This document shows positions 27,448 to 34,803 of a stretch of DNA of 64,000 bases, one piece after another. The stretch lies in NCBI RefSeq assembly GCF_022698145.1, contig NZ_JALDAX010000003.1:558001-622000 (forward strand), given 5' to 3'. The notes below the pieces were generated by a model that had not been told where the DNA came from, did no database searches, and worked only from the letters and a program-made list of their open reading frames with translations. Position 1 is the first letter of the stretch. Each line of letters begins with the position of its first letter. This DNA is from Streptomyces spinosisporus (GTDB lineage Bacteria > Actinomycetota > Actinomycetes > Streptomycetales > Streptomycetaceae). The position numbers and the translations under genes are program-made.

Positions 27448-28700
27448 GGGATCTCCATGGTCACCATGGTGGGACCGCCCGCGGGGCTGCTGACGGCCAG
27501 GACGCCGTCGAATGTACCCAGTCGCCGCTCGACTCCGGCCAGGCCCGAGCCCGCCGCGATCACCGCGCCGCCCTTGCCGTTGTCGGTGACCGAGATCCGC
27601 AGCATGCCGTCACGGCGGTGCAGGTCGACCCAGATCCGGTCCGCGCCGGAGTGCTTGACCGCGTTGGTGAGCACCTCGCTGACCGCGAAGTAGGCGGCGG
27701 ACTCGACCGGCGCGTCCGTACGTTCGCCCGGCTCGACGTTCACCTCGGTGGCCACGGGCAGCCTGAGCGCCAGCGCCTTCACCGCGTCGCCGAGTCCGCG
27801 TTCGGCCAGGACCGGCGGGTGGATCCCGCGGACCAGGTCGCGCAGTTCACCGAGGGCGTCCACGGAGGACTGGCGGGCCTGCGCGAGAAGCTGCTTGGCC
27901 TTCGCCGGGTCCTTGTCCATGAGCGCCTCGATGGTGCCCAGGTCCATGCCCATCGCGACCAGCCGGGCCTGCGCCCCGTCGTGCAGATCCCGCTCGATAC
28001 GGCGCAGTTCGGCGGCGGAGGTGTCGACGGCGTCCTTCCTGGTCTCGGTCAGCACCCGGACCCGCTCGGCCAACTCGCCCTGGGTCGTGCCCAGTACGGC
28101 CCGGGTGAGCCGGAAGTGGGCGGTCAGCAGACGCGGGGCCAGCGGGGAGAGCGCGAGGAGCGCGGCGGCCAGGGCGCCGGCGAGCAGGGCGGAGGTCTGG
28201 TCGGTGACGTGCACGAAGCCGTACCAGTAGCCGCCGCTCGCGGCGAACGGCCGCCACAGCCCGGCCGCGATCACGAACCCCTCCAGCGGGTAGAACACGA
28301 GGACGGCCGCCAGCAGCGCGGTGACGAACCCCGCCGTCATGTCGACCTGCAGCCAGCGCAGATCACGCCAGACCGCCGGATCGCGCAGCATGGCGTACGT
28401 CCGCGCCCAGGGGTTGGCGCGCTTCGGGACCGGGCGATACGTCGACGGGATGCGCACCCCGCACCACTCCGCGGCGAGCACCCGCCGCCAGTCCGCGAAC
28501 ATCCGTACGCCCGTCAGCAGCCACGGCGTGGTGTAGGCCCCGATGCCGAACGGCACGAGCGTGATGGACAGCAGGGCCAGAACGAACAGGACGACCGCTC
28601 CGGGAAGGGTCACCAGGGCCAGCACGAACCCCCGCCCCGCCGCCAGTGCGACGGCCCGCATCCGCCCCGCCGGGGATCCGCTCTTCGTGTCGGTGGTCAT
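27438..28700 (-). CDS. Membrane sensor histidine kinase (HisKA_3 type)
   Basis: A 420-residue kinase partner of the adjacent LuxR-type regulator. The N-terminal half has about four to five membrane segments with short loops, so sensing is probably within the membrane. The phospho-acceptor His lies in RRIERDLHDGAQARL. The ATP-binding domain follows (EVLTNAVKHSG as N-box, VTDNGKGG as G1, GSGLAGVERRLG as G2). The start MTTDTKSG at 28700 is preferred. Upstream in-frame sequence is Pro/Gly/Arg-rich and looks non-coding. Confidence 0.92.
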   Translation of the reverse strand: MTTDTKSGSPAGRMRAVALAAGRGFVLALVTLPGAVVLFVLALLSITLVPFGIGAYTTPWLLTGVRMFADWRRVLAAEWCGVRIPSTYRPVPKRANPWARTYAMLRDPAVWRDLRWLQVDMTAGFVTALLAAVLVFYPLEGFVIAAGLWRPFAASGGYWYGFVHVTDQTSALLAGALAAALLALSPLAPRLLTAHFRLTRAVLGTTQGELAERVRVLTETRKDAVDTSAAELRRIERDLHDGAQARLVAMGMDLGTIEALMDKDPAKAKQLLAQARQSSVDALGELRDLVRGIHPPVLAERGLGDAVKALALRLPVATEVNVEPGERTDAPVESAAYFAVSEVLTNAVKHSGADRIWVDLHRRDGMLRISVTDNGKGGAVIAAGSGLAGVERRLGTFDGVLAVSSPAGGPTMVTMEIPCA

Positions 28701-28794
28701 GGCGACAGTCTCGCCGAGCCCGCCCGGCAGGTCACGGGGTCGATGCCCCCGGCCGGGGGTGGTGCCAGGTACACCCCCGACCATCACCCCCGGG

Positions 28795-29790
28795 TCACAG
28801 CCCGCGCAGCACCTCCGCCTCCACCGCGGGGTCGAGTCCCGGGGACGGCCGGTCCGGGCGCCGGGGTGCGCTGCCGCCGATGTCCCGCAGCCACTTCCAG
28901 GTGTCGGCGACGGTCTCCTCCACGGGACGGCAGACCAGACCGGACGCCACGGCCCGTGAGACGTCCGCGGACTGCAGGGCGCCGTGCATGTCGCTGCCCG
29001 GCGGTACCCACACCGGCAGCTGGGTCCACGGCTCGATGCCCGCCTTGAGGATCACGTCCGGTTCCGTCCAGCGCAGCTCGGCCGTCGCACCCGTGACCTG
29101 CACGCACGCCTCCAGCAGGGACCCCATCGTGGCATGCCCCTGCGGGCTGATCATGTTGTACGGGCCGCTCAGCTCCCGCTCCGCCGCGCCCAGGATCCAC
29201 TCGGCCATGTCCCGCACGTCGATGTACTGCAGCGGCAGTTCACGTGGTCCCGGGGCCAGCACGGTCCCGCCGCGCGCGATCCGGTCCAGCCACCAGGGCA
29301 GTCGGCCGATGTTCTCGTACGGGCCGAGGATCAGCCCCGCGCGTACGAGCACCGAGCTGTCCGCGCCGAAGGCGTCGACGACCGCGATCTCGGCGCCCCG
29401 CTTGTCGCGGGCGTAGTCGGTCCCGTCCGCGTCGGGCTCGGCGCCCTCGACCAGCGGCGCGTCCTCGGTGTACCCGGCGGGCGCGGGCCAGGCGTACACC
29501 GAGCAGGTCGACACATAGACATACCGGCCGGCGCGGCCCCGCAGCAGCCGCGCCGCGTCGTCGACCGCCCGGGGCGCCGCCGACCAGGTGTCCACGACCA
29601 CGTCCCACTCACCGTCGGCGAGGGCCGCGAGCCCGTCGGACGCGGTGCGGTCACCCTGCAAGGCCCGTACACCGGGCGGGGGCCGGTGCCGCCCCCGGTT
29701 GAGGACGGTGACCTCCCAGCCCCGCCCGAGCGCCGCCTCCACGACGGCCCGTCCCGCAAACTCCGTACCACCCAGCACCAGAAGTCTCAT
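28795..29790 (-). CDS. NAD(P)-dependent epimerase/reductase, extended SDR family
   Basis: A 331-residue enzyme with the Rossmann nucleotide-binding motif LVLGGTEFAGRAVVEAAL at the N-terminus and an RYVYVSTCSVYAWP-type segment. The catalytic Tyr of YxxxK is likely in TDYARDKRGAE. Substrate is unknown; it resembles sugar-nucleotide epimerase or reductase-like proteins. It is transcribed with the GlnRII-like gene upstream and the two-component genes downstream, with short gaps. Confidence 0.85.
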   Translation of the reverse strand: MRLLVLGGTEFAGRAVVEAALGRGWEVTVLNRGRHRPPPGVRALQGDRTASDGLAALADGEWDVVVDTWSAAPRAVDDAARLLRGRAGRYVYVSTCSVYAWPAPAGYTEDAPLVEGAEPDADGTDYARDKRGAEIAVVDAFGADSSVLVRAGLILGPYENIGRLPWWLDRIARGGTVLAPGPRELPLQYIDVRDMAEWILGAAERELSGPYNMISPQGHATMGSLLEACVQVTGATAELRWTEPDVILKAGIEPWTQLPVWVPPGSDMHGALQSADVSRAVASGLVCRPVEETVADTWKWLRDIGGSAPRRPDRPSPGLDPAVEAEVLRGL

Positions 29791-29850
29791 GCCGGTGAGC
29801 CTGCCCGGTACGGGCGCGGGACGGAACGCCGATCTGCTCTCGGCAGAGGA

Positions 29851-30438
29851 TCAGCGGCCGGCCGGCGGGGCGTACTTGTAGCCCACCCGCCGCACCGTCT
29901 GGATCACCCCGCGGTGCTCGGCGCCCAGCTTGCGGCGCAGCCGGGCGACATGGACGTCGACGGTACGGCCGTCGCCGACGTGGCCGTACCCCCACACCGT
30001 GGTGACCAGCTGATCGCGGGTGTGCACCCGGTGCGGATGGGCCACGAGATGGGCGAGGAGCTCGAACTCCAGGTAGGTGAGGTCGAGTTGACGGCCGTCC
30101 ACCGCGGCGGTGCGCTGCACCGGATCGACCCGGACCAGCGGGTCGCCGGCGCCTCCTGCCCCGTCGGCGCCGCGCGCCCCGTCGGCACCGCCCGGCAGGG
30201 CGGCCTCCGCGAGGTGCAGACGGTCGGCCGGGATCAGGACGAGGTACCCGACCATCGGGGGCTGCCCGGGCAGCGTGGGCAGGGTGTGCTGCGGAGCGGG
30301 CAGCCAGGTGGCGCCCGGCGGCAGGAACTCCGAGACGTCGATCACCTCGTCCCGGTCCACGGCACGCAGCCGGTGCCGGGAGCCGCTGGGGGAGGAGGTG
30401 TCGGGGACGGTGGGTGACAGTGAACGAAGGATCGCCAT
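29851..30438 (-). CDS. glnRII: OmpR-type winged-helix regulator, likely GlnRII
   Basis: A 195-residue protein. The C-terminal half is an OmpR/PhoB winged helix (LDLTYLEFELLAHLVAHPHRVHTRDQLVTTVWGYG, then RTVDVHVARLRRKLG and TVRRVGYKY). The N-terminal part is not a normal receiver domain and has an Ala/Gly-rich linker. In S. coelicolor a second GlnR-like regulator, GlnRII, is encoded a few genes from glnII, and position and fold match here. It should act on nitrogen-assimilation promoters. The symbol is assigned by synteny from memory. Confidence 0.65.
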   Translation of the reverse strand: MAILRSLSPTVPDTSSPSGSRHRLRAVDRDEVIDVSEFLPPGATWLPAPQHTLPTLPGQPPMVGYLVLIPADRLHLAEAALPGGADGARGADGAGGAGDPLVRVDPVQRTAAVDGRQLDLTYLEFELLAHLVAHPHRVHTRDQLVTTVWGYGHVGDGRTVDVHVARLRRKLGAEHRGVIQTVRRVGYKYAPPAGR

Positions 30439-30524
30439 GACAGGTCAGCTCTTTCGCGCGAGAGGTTCGTCGGGAAGGACGTACTCGGTTGCGCGCTGGC
30501 CGAAGGCCGGGTGGAGGTACGGCG

Positions 30525-30677
30525 TTAGAGGGCCGGCGCGTTCATCGCGCGACAACACACCCGGTCGAAGTCGTGGTGCTGACGGGAGGGCCAGAAGGGC
30601 TCCAGGTCATGGCGACCCGTCGCGGTGAACTCCTGGAAGCCGGTCATGTCCACATTGAAGCAGACACGGACCGGCAA
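30525..30677 (-). CDS. Small 50-residue protein between glnRII and glnII
   Basis: It starts at TTG 30677 behind GAGAGGAGAC. The peptide is rich in Phe, His, Cys and Arg, for example VDMTGFQEFTATGRHD and PFWPSRQHHDFDRVCC. Third codon positions are almost all G or C, which supports real coding. A double-cysteine and histidine cluster near the end hints at metal binding. I do not recognise the family. It sits directly downstream of glnII. Confidence 0.5.
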   Translation of the reverse strand: MPVRVCFNVDMTGFQEFTATGRHDLEPFWPSRQHHDFDRVCCRAMNAPAL

Positions 30678-30690
30678 CAGGAGTCTCCTC

Positions 30691-30725
30691 TCACTGCATG
30701 GACAGATCTCACTGCATGGACAGAT
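30691..30725. repeat. 17-bp tandem direct repeat downstream of glnII
   Basis: TCACTGCATGGACAGAT occurs twice (30691-30707 and 30709-30725) with an 18-bp period, in the gap between glnII and the small downstream gene. It could be a regulator site or a recent slippage duplication. Confidence 0.8.
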
Positions 30726-30739
30726 GAAGTCCGGACGGA

Positions 30740-31771
30740 TCAGACCTGGCCGGCCTTCTCCAGGGCGGAGCAGCAGGTGTCGACGAGCAGACGCGTGACC
30801 ACGTACGGGTCGACGTTGGCGTTGGGACGGCGGTCCTCGATGTAGCCCTTGCCGTCCTTCTCGACCTGCCAGGGGATACGCACCGAGGCGCCGCGGTTGG
30901 AGACGCCGTAGGAGTACTCGTTCCACGGGGCGGTCTCGTGCAGACCGGTCAGCCGGTCGTCGATGCCGGCGCCGTAGTTCTTGACGTGGTCGAGCGGCTT
31001 GGAGCCCTCGCCGAGCGACTCGGCGGCGGTGATGATCGCCTCGTAGCTCTCGCGCATCGCCTTGGTGGAGAAGTTGGTGTGCGCGCCGGCGCCGTTCCAG
31101 TCGCCCTTGACCGGCTTCGGGTCGAGGGTGGCGGAGATGCCGAAGTCCTCGGCGGTGCGGTAGAGCAGCCAGCGGGCCACCCACAGGTGGTCGGAGACCT
31201 CCAGCGGGGAGACCGGGCCGACCTGGAACTCCCACTGGCCGGGCATGACCTCGGCGTTGATGCCGGAGATCGCGAGACCGGCGGCGAGGCAGTTCTCCAG
31301 GTGCGCCTCGACGACCTCACGGCCGAAGATCTCGTCGGCGCCGACACCGCAGTAGTAGCCGCCCTGCGGGGCCGGGAAGCCGCCCTTGGGGAAGCCCAGC
31401 GGGTAGCCGTCCTGGAAGAAGGTGTACTCCTGCTCGATGCCGAAGATCGGCTCCTGCTCGGCGAACTGCGCGGCGACCTCGGCCAGCGCGGCACGGGTGT
31501 TGGACTCGTGCGGCGTCATGTCGATGTTGAGGACCTCGCACAGGACGAGGACGTCGTCGCCGCCGCGGATCGGGTCCGGGCAGGAGAAGACCGGCTTGAG
31601 GACACAGTCGGAGGCGTGGCCCTCGGCCTGGTTCGTGGAGGACCCGTCGAAGCCCCAGATCGGCAGCGCGTCCAGATCGGAGGAACCGCTCGTGATGATC
31701 TTGGTCTTGGAGCGGAGCTTGGCGGTCGGCTGGGTGCCGTCGATCCAGATGTACTCAGCCTTGAAGGTCAC
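30740..31771 (-). CDS. glnII: Glutamine synthetase type II
   Basis: A 343-residue enzyme making glutamine from glutamate, ammonia and ATP. It begins VTFKAEYIWIDGTQPTAKLRSKT, and the GSII pattern continues with WGFDGSSTNQAEG (substrate loop), EPIFGIEQEYTFF (catalytic Glu), GINAEVMPGQWEFQVGP and RGASVRIP. The GTG at 31771 with GGAAG upstream gives the standard GSII length. In-frame sequence further upstream is promoter region. A four-box GlnR site lies about 100 bases upstream. GSII is usually not adenylylated by GlnE. Confidence 0.97.
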   Translation of the reverse strand: MTFKAEYIWIDGTQPTAKLRSKTKIITSGSSDLDALPIWGFDGSSTNQAEGHASDCVLKPVFSCPDPIRGGDDVLVLCEVLNIDMTPHESNTRAALAEVAAQFAEQEPIFGIEQEYTFFQDGYPLGFPKGGFPAPQGGYYCGVGADEIFGREVVEAHLENCLAAGLAISGINAEVMPGQWEFQVGPVSPLEVSDHLWVARWLLYRTAEDFGISATLDPKPVKGDWNGAGAHTNFSTKAMRESYEAIITAAESLGEGSKPLDHVKNYGAGIDDRLTGLHETAPWNEYSYGVSNRGASVRIPWQVEKDGKGYIEDRRPNANVDPYVVTRLLVDTCCSALEKAGQV

Positions 31772-31870
31772 GGGCCACTTCCTTCGGGGTGTGTCTGACG
31801 CACGTGCGGGTGCTGCGGCGCTGCGGCACCGGAGCGCCGCCGTTGTTGCCCGCGAGCCTGTCAATGGGCG

Positions 31871-31908
31871 ATTTCCCGACCATTGCTCGGATGTGAACCC
31901 CGTGTTAC
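31871..31908 (-). promoter_or_regulatory. GlnR/GlnRII binding site upstream of glnII
   Basis: Read on the minus strand: GTAAC, 6 bases, TTCAC, 6 bases, GCAAT, 6 bases, GAAAT. The spacing is exact, and the half-sites match the a1-b1-a2-b2 layout (gTnAC-n6-GaAAC repeated) established for Streptomyces GlnR targets. It predicts activation of glnII under nitrogen limitation. Confidence 0.8.
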
Positions 31909-31955
31909 CTGGCGCCGGTGTGGCGCGCTTCACGGCGTGAGCACCACCGCCGCGC

Positions 31956-32426
31956 TCACTTCCCGTGCGTCGCCGCCTCCAGCACCCCGGCCAGGAACCC
32001 CTTGACGGCGGCCAGTTCCCGCTCGTCGTACACACGCAGCAGCTCCACCGCCGCGGTGATCAGCGGTCCGAAGGAGGCCCACCCGAGCTCGACCGCCGTC
32101 TCGGTCACCTCGACCAGCACCCGGCGCCGGTCCCCCGCCCCGCGCACCCGCCGTACCTGCCCGGCCCGCTCCATCCGGTCGATCAGCGCGGTCGTCCCCG
32201 CGGAGTTCAGCCCGAGCGCCGCCCCGAGCCGCCCGACGGTCATCTCCGTGCCCGCCCGCGAGGCGTCCATCAGGGCGATCAGGGCGCGTACGTCCGTCGG
32301 GTGCATCCCGTTCCGGTGCGCGAACCGTGCGCTGTGCAGGCCGAGTTCGACGGTCACGGCACGCAGCAGATGGACGACCTCCATCTCGGGTCCGAGGTTC
32401 CCCACGACCGGTCTCCCCTCTATCAT
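31956..32426 (-). CDS. MarR-family transcriptional regulator
   Basis: A 156-residue winged-helix protein. The MarR core is visible: [67 protein letters not shown], with the DRR wing motif. It is divergent from an alpha/beta hydrolase gene, and a palindrome lies in the shared promoter. It probably represses both. Confidence 0.92.
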   Translation of the reverse strand: MIEGRPVVGNLGPEMEVVHLLRAVTVELGLHSARFAHRNGMHPTDVRALIALMDASRAGTEMTVGRLGAALGLNSAGTTALIDRMERAGQVRRVRGAGDRRRVLVEVTETAVELGWASFGPLITAAVELLRVYDERELAAVKGFLAGVLEAATHGK

Positions 32427-32439
32427 CTCGTTCAGCGAG

Positions 32440-32458
32440 TATCTCGCTCGGCGAGATA
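32440..32458. promoter_or_regulatory. Palindromic operator between the MarR and hydrolase genes
   Basis: TATCTCGC-TCG-GCGAGATA is a perfect 8-bp inverted repeat. An overlapping imperfect copy (CTCG-TTCAG-CGAG, 32427-32439) adjoins the MarR start codon. Size and position fit a MarR-dimer site controlling both divergent genes. Confidence 0.75.
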
Positions 32459-32497
32459 ATAGGGGAAGGGCAAGAGGGGAAGGCAGGGGGAGGGGCG

Positions 32498-33358
32498 ATG
32501 GGGTCCGCGTACGACATGAACGGCTTTCTGGCCGCGTACGACAAGGTCATGGCCAAGTGGCCCGCCGAGCGCGAGGCGGTGACGGTCGCCACGCCCTTCG
32601 GGACGGCTTACGTCAACGCCTGCGGTCCGCTCGACGGCCCGCCGGTCGTCCTGCTCCCGGGCGGCGGGGGAGCCACCTCCGCCTCCTGGTACGCCCAGGT
32701 TGCCGAACTCGCCCGCACCCACCGCGTCTTCGCCGTCGACCTCGTCGGCTGCGCCGGTCGCGGTACCGAGGCCGGCGACCGTCACCCCCGTGCGGTCGCC
32801 GACCTGGTGGACTGGCTGGGCGCGGTCCTGGACGGCCTGGGACTCGAGCGGGTGGACCTGGGCGGGCACTCCTACGGCGGCTGGATCGCGCTGCACTACG
32901 CGCTGCGGGCACGCGCGCGCGTGCACCGCCTCTTCCTGCTGGACCCCACCACGAGCTTCAGCGGCTTCAAGGCCGAGTATCTGCTGCACGCCCTGCCGCT
33001 GCTGCTGCGGCCCACGCCCCGCCGGGCCCGGGCGTTCCTCACGTGGGAGACCGGGGGAGTCCCGCTCGACCCCGACTGGCTCCGTCTGCAGGAGGCGGCC
33101 GCCGGCTTCCCCTCCGTCTCGAAGCCGGTGACCGGTCCGCGCCCGGCGCCGGACGCGCTGCGCGGGCTGAACATGCCGGTCCTGCTGCTCCTGGCCGGGA
33201 ACAGCAGGACCTGTGACACGTACCGGGTGGCGGCGAGGGCGGATGCGCTGCTGCCGCGTGTCGAGACGGTTGTCCTCCCCGACGTCTCCCATCACGCGCT
33301 GCCGCAGAGCGCACCCGCCGAACTCGGCCGCCGCCTCACGGAGTTCCTGTGTCGCTGA
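32498..33358 (+). CDS. Alpha/beta hydrolase
   Basis: A 286-residue hydrolase. The oxyanion region is VVLLPGGGGATSASW, the nucleophile elbow is GGHSYGGW (Ser at about 128), and the catalytic His is in PDVSHHALPQ near the C-terminus. The ATG at 32498 has GGGGGAGGGG upstream. It is probably regulated by the divergent MarR gene. Substrate is unknown, with small esters or lactones possible. Confidence 0.9.
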   Translation: MGSAYDMNGFLAAYDKVMAKWPAEREAVTVATPFGTAYVNACGPLDGPPVVLLPGGGGATSASWYAQVAELARTHRVFAVDLVGCAGRGTEAGDRHPRAVADLVDWLGAVLDGLGLERVDLGGHSYGGWIALHYALRARARVHRLFLLDPTTSFSGFKAEYLLHALPLLLRPTPRRARAFLTWETGGVPLDPDWLRLQEAAAGFPSVSKPVTGPRPAPDALRGLNMPVLLLLAGNSRTCDTYRVAARADALLPRVETVVLPDVSHHALPQSAPAELGRRLTEFLCR

Positions 33359-33361
33359 GCC

Positions 33362-34060
33362 TCACCCCACCTTCTCGATCAGGGCCCGGCGGATCAGGAA
33401 CTTGCCGGGCTCACGGACCTGTTCGAAGGCCGCGTTGTTGAGCAGCGCACAGCTGCCGGAGACCGAAGTGACCTTCACCGTCGTGGACTTGTTGTTGTCC
33501 AGGTTGGTGACCTTCAGCGTCGTCCCCACCGGGAACTGGTTGCTGGAGGCGGCAGGTGCCCCCGCCTCGCCGGAGAGCGTGACGGTGGAGCCGTTGCACA
33601 CCTGCTGGCCGGAGGCGCCGCCGCCCGCGTCCCCGCCCGCGTCGTCCGCGGGTGCCGAGGCCGTCTGCGAAGGCTGCGCGCCTCCCGCCTGGTCTCCGGC
33701 GCCGTTCTGGGCCGGCTGCGTCGACTGGGAGCCCTGAGCCGACTCCCCAACGGTGCAACCGGACGCCTTCTGCTGGACCTTGATCTGTTCGATGACCGCC
33801 TCGCGATTGGCGATCCGGGCCGCGGACTGGGCGTCGGGACTGGCCTTCTGCCCGTCGATGAACTTCTGGTTGTTGCCGAGGGCCGTGGCCAGCCCCAGGC
33901 AGACGTTCGAGTCCGCGGCGGACGACAGGGTCTTGGGGCCCGGGCTCTGCGCGGCGTTGGAGGTGCTCGCCATGGCGAAGGCCCCACCTCCCGCCACCGC
34001 CGCCGCACTCACCAGCAGCGCGATCTTCTTCTTCGTACCGAGCCTTCGCCTGCGCGACAT
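33362..34060 (-). CDS. Secreted protein with a C-terminal DPBB (RlpA-like) domain
   Basis: A 232-residue exported protein. A basic N-terminus and hydrophobic segment (KIALLVSAAAVAGGGAFAMA) are followed by a helical part (SNVCLGLATALGN to about residue 100). A Gln/Ala/Gly/Ser linker comes next. The C-terminal 75 residues read QFPVGTTLKVTNLDNNKSTTVKVTSVSGSC, the pattern of double-psi beta-barrel domains as in RlpA and expansin-like proteins. It may bind cell wall glycan. The layout of helical head, low-complexity linker and C-terminal domain resembles the DUF1996 protein 7 kb away. Confidence 0.7.
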   Translation of the reverse strand: MSRRRRLGTKKKIALLVSAAAVAGGGAFAMASTSNAAQSPGPKTLSSAADSNVCLGLATALGNNQKFIDGQKASPDAQSAARIANREAVIEQIKVQQKASGCTVGESAQGSQSTQPAQNGAGDQAGGAQPSQTASAPADDAGGDAGGGASGQQVCNGSTVTLSGEAGAPAASSNQFPVGTTLKVTNLDNNKSTTVKVTSVSGSCALLNNAAFEQVREPGKFLIRRALIEKVG

Positions 34061-34175
34061 GCGCGCCTCCTGAGGGGTAGGGGAGCGTACGCCGCTATGT
34101 ACGAGATACCGAACGAGGTTACTCAGTGGTCACGGGATTCACTGAAGTAACGTACGTCACAAGGGGGTTGGCCCG

Positions 34176-34535
34176 TTATCGGGACAGAGCGTCCCGTACC
34201 GCCTCATCGGTGCGGCCCACCACGGCGGTGCCGTCCTCGGCCGTGATGATCGGGCGCTGGATCAGCCGGGGGTGCTCGGAGAGGGCCCTGACCCACCGGT
34301 CGCGGGAGGACTCGTCCCGCGCCCAGTCCTTCATCCCGAGCTCCTTGGCGGCGTCCTCCTGGGTGCGGGTGATGTCCCAGGGTTCGAGGCCGAGCCGGTC
34401 CAGTACGTCCCTGATCTCGTCCTCGCTCGGGACGTCCTCCAGATAGCGGCGGACCGTGTAGTCGGCGCCCTCCGCGTCGAGCAGGCTGAGGACGCTGCGG
34501 CACTTCGAGCAGGCGGGGTTGATCCAGATCTCCAT
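34176..34535 (-). CDS. ArsC/Spx-family thioredoxin-fold protein
   Basis: A 119-residue ArsC-family protein. It begins MEIWINPACSKCRSVLSLL with a CxxC pair, where classic glutaredoxin-dependent ArsC enzymes have a single active Cys. The conserved RPIITAEDG arsenate-reductase-like segment is near the end. No ars genes are adjacent, so arsenate reduction is not supported by context. Confidence 0.88.
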   Translation of the reverse strand: MEIWINPACSKCRSVLSLLDAEGADYTVRRYLEDVPSEDEIRDVLDRLGLEPWDITRTQEDAAKELGMKDWARDESSRDRWVRALSEHPRLIQRPIITAEDGTAVVGRTDEAVRDALSR

Positions 34536-34598
34536 GGGCTCACGGTACGCGATCGGCGGCGTCGAGGGCCGGCCGAAGGCCCTTGTGGCCAGGGGCTT

Positions 34599-34621
34599 TT
34601 GTCAGTGGCGGGCGGTAGAAT
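34599..34621 (+). promoter_or_regulatory. DNA-damage-type promoter (PafBC / RecA-NDp consensus)
   Basis: TTGTCAGTG at 34599-34607, an 8-base spacer, then TAGAAT at 34616-34621 is an exact fit to the TTGTCRGTG-N8-TAnnnT consensus known for LexA-independent DNA-damage promoters of actinobacteria. It lies 27 bases before the ATG at 34648. An inverted repeat GTAGAAT/ATTCTAC (34615-34621 and 34631-34637) overlaps the -10. Confidence 0.75.
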
Positions 34622-34647
34622 AGAAGCAGGATTCTACGAGCGAGGGT

Positions 34648-34803
34648 ATGAGCACACGTCAGGACGCTGTGGTGAGGGAATTCCTAGATCATTTCGCACA
34701 AAATCTCACACCTGAGCCTGCGGAAACCGGTGCAGCCCGTCGAGCACGACCGCGGCCGGCCTCAGGTCCTCGGCGTCCGGATGCACGTACTTGGCCTTCG
34801 TGA
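34648..34803 (+). pseudogene. 5' remnant of a host gene interrupted by the prophage
   Basis: The ATG at 34648 (GCGAGGG upstream) reads MSTRQDAVVREFLDHFAQNL and then runs into sequence antisense to the integrase gene, stopping at 34803. From about 34678 the DNA becomes AT-richer (GAATTCCTAGATCATTTCGC), as at phage attachment cores. The interpretation is that a host gene with a DNA-damage promoter was split near its start. The rest should lie beyond the right prophage end, outside the window. I could not identify the gene. Confidence 0.5.

Noticed and set aside
34176..34535. ArsC-family protein considered as part of an arsenic resistance operon.
   Set aside because: No arsenite pump, ArsR regulator or other ars gene is adjacent, and the CxxC pair fits Spx/ArsC-like proteins in general.
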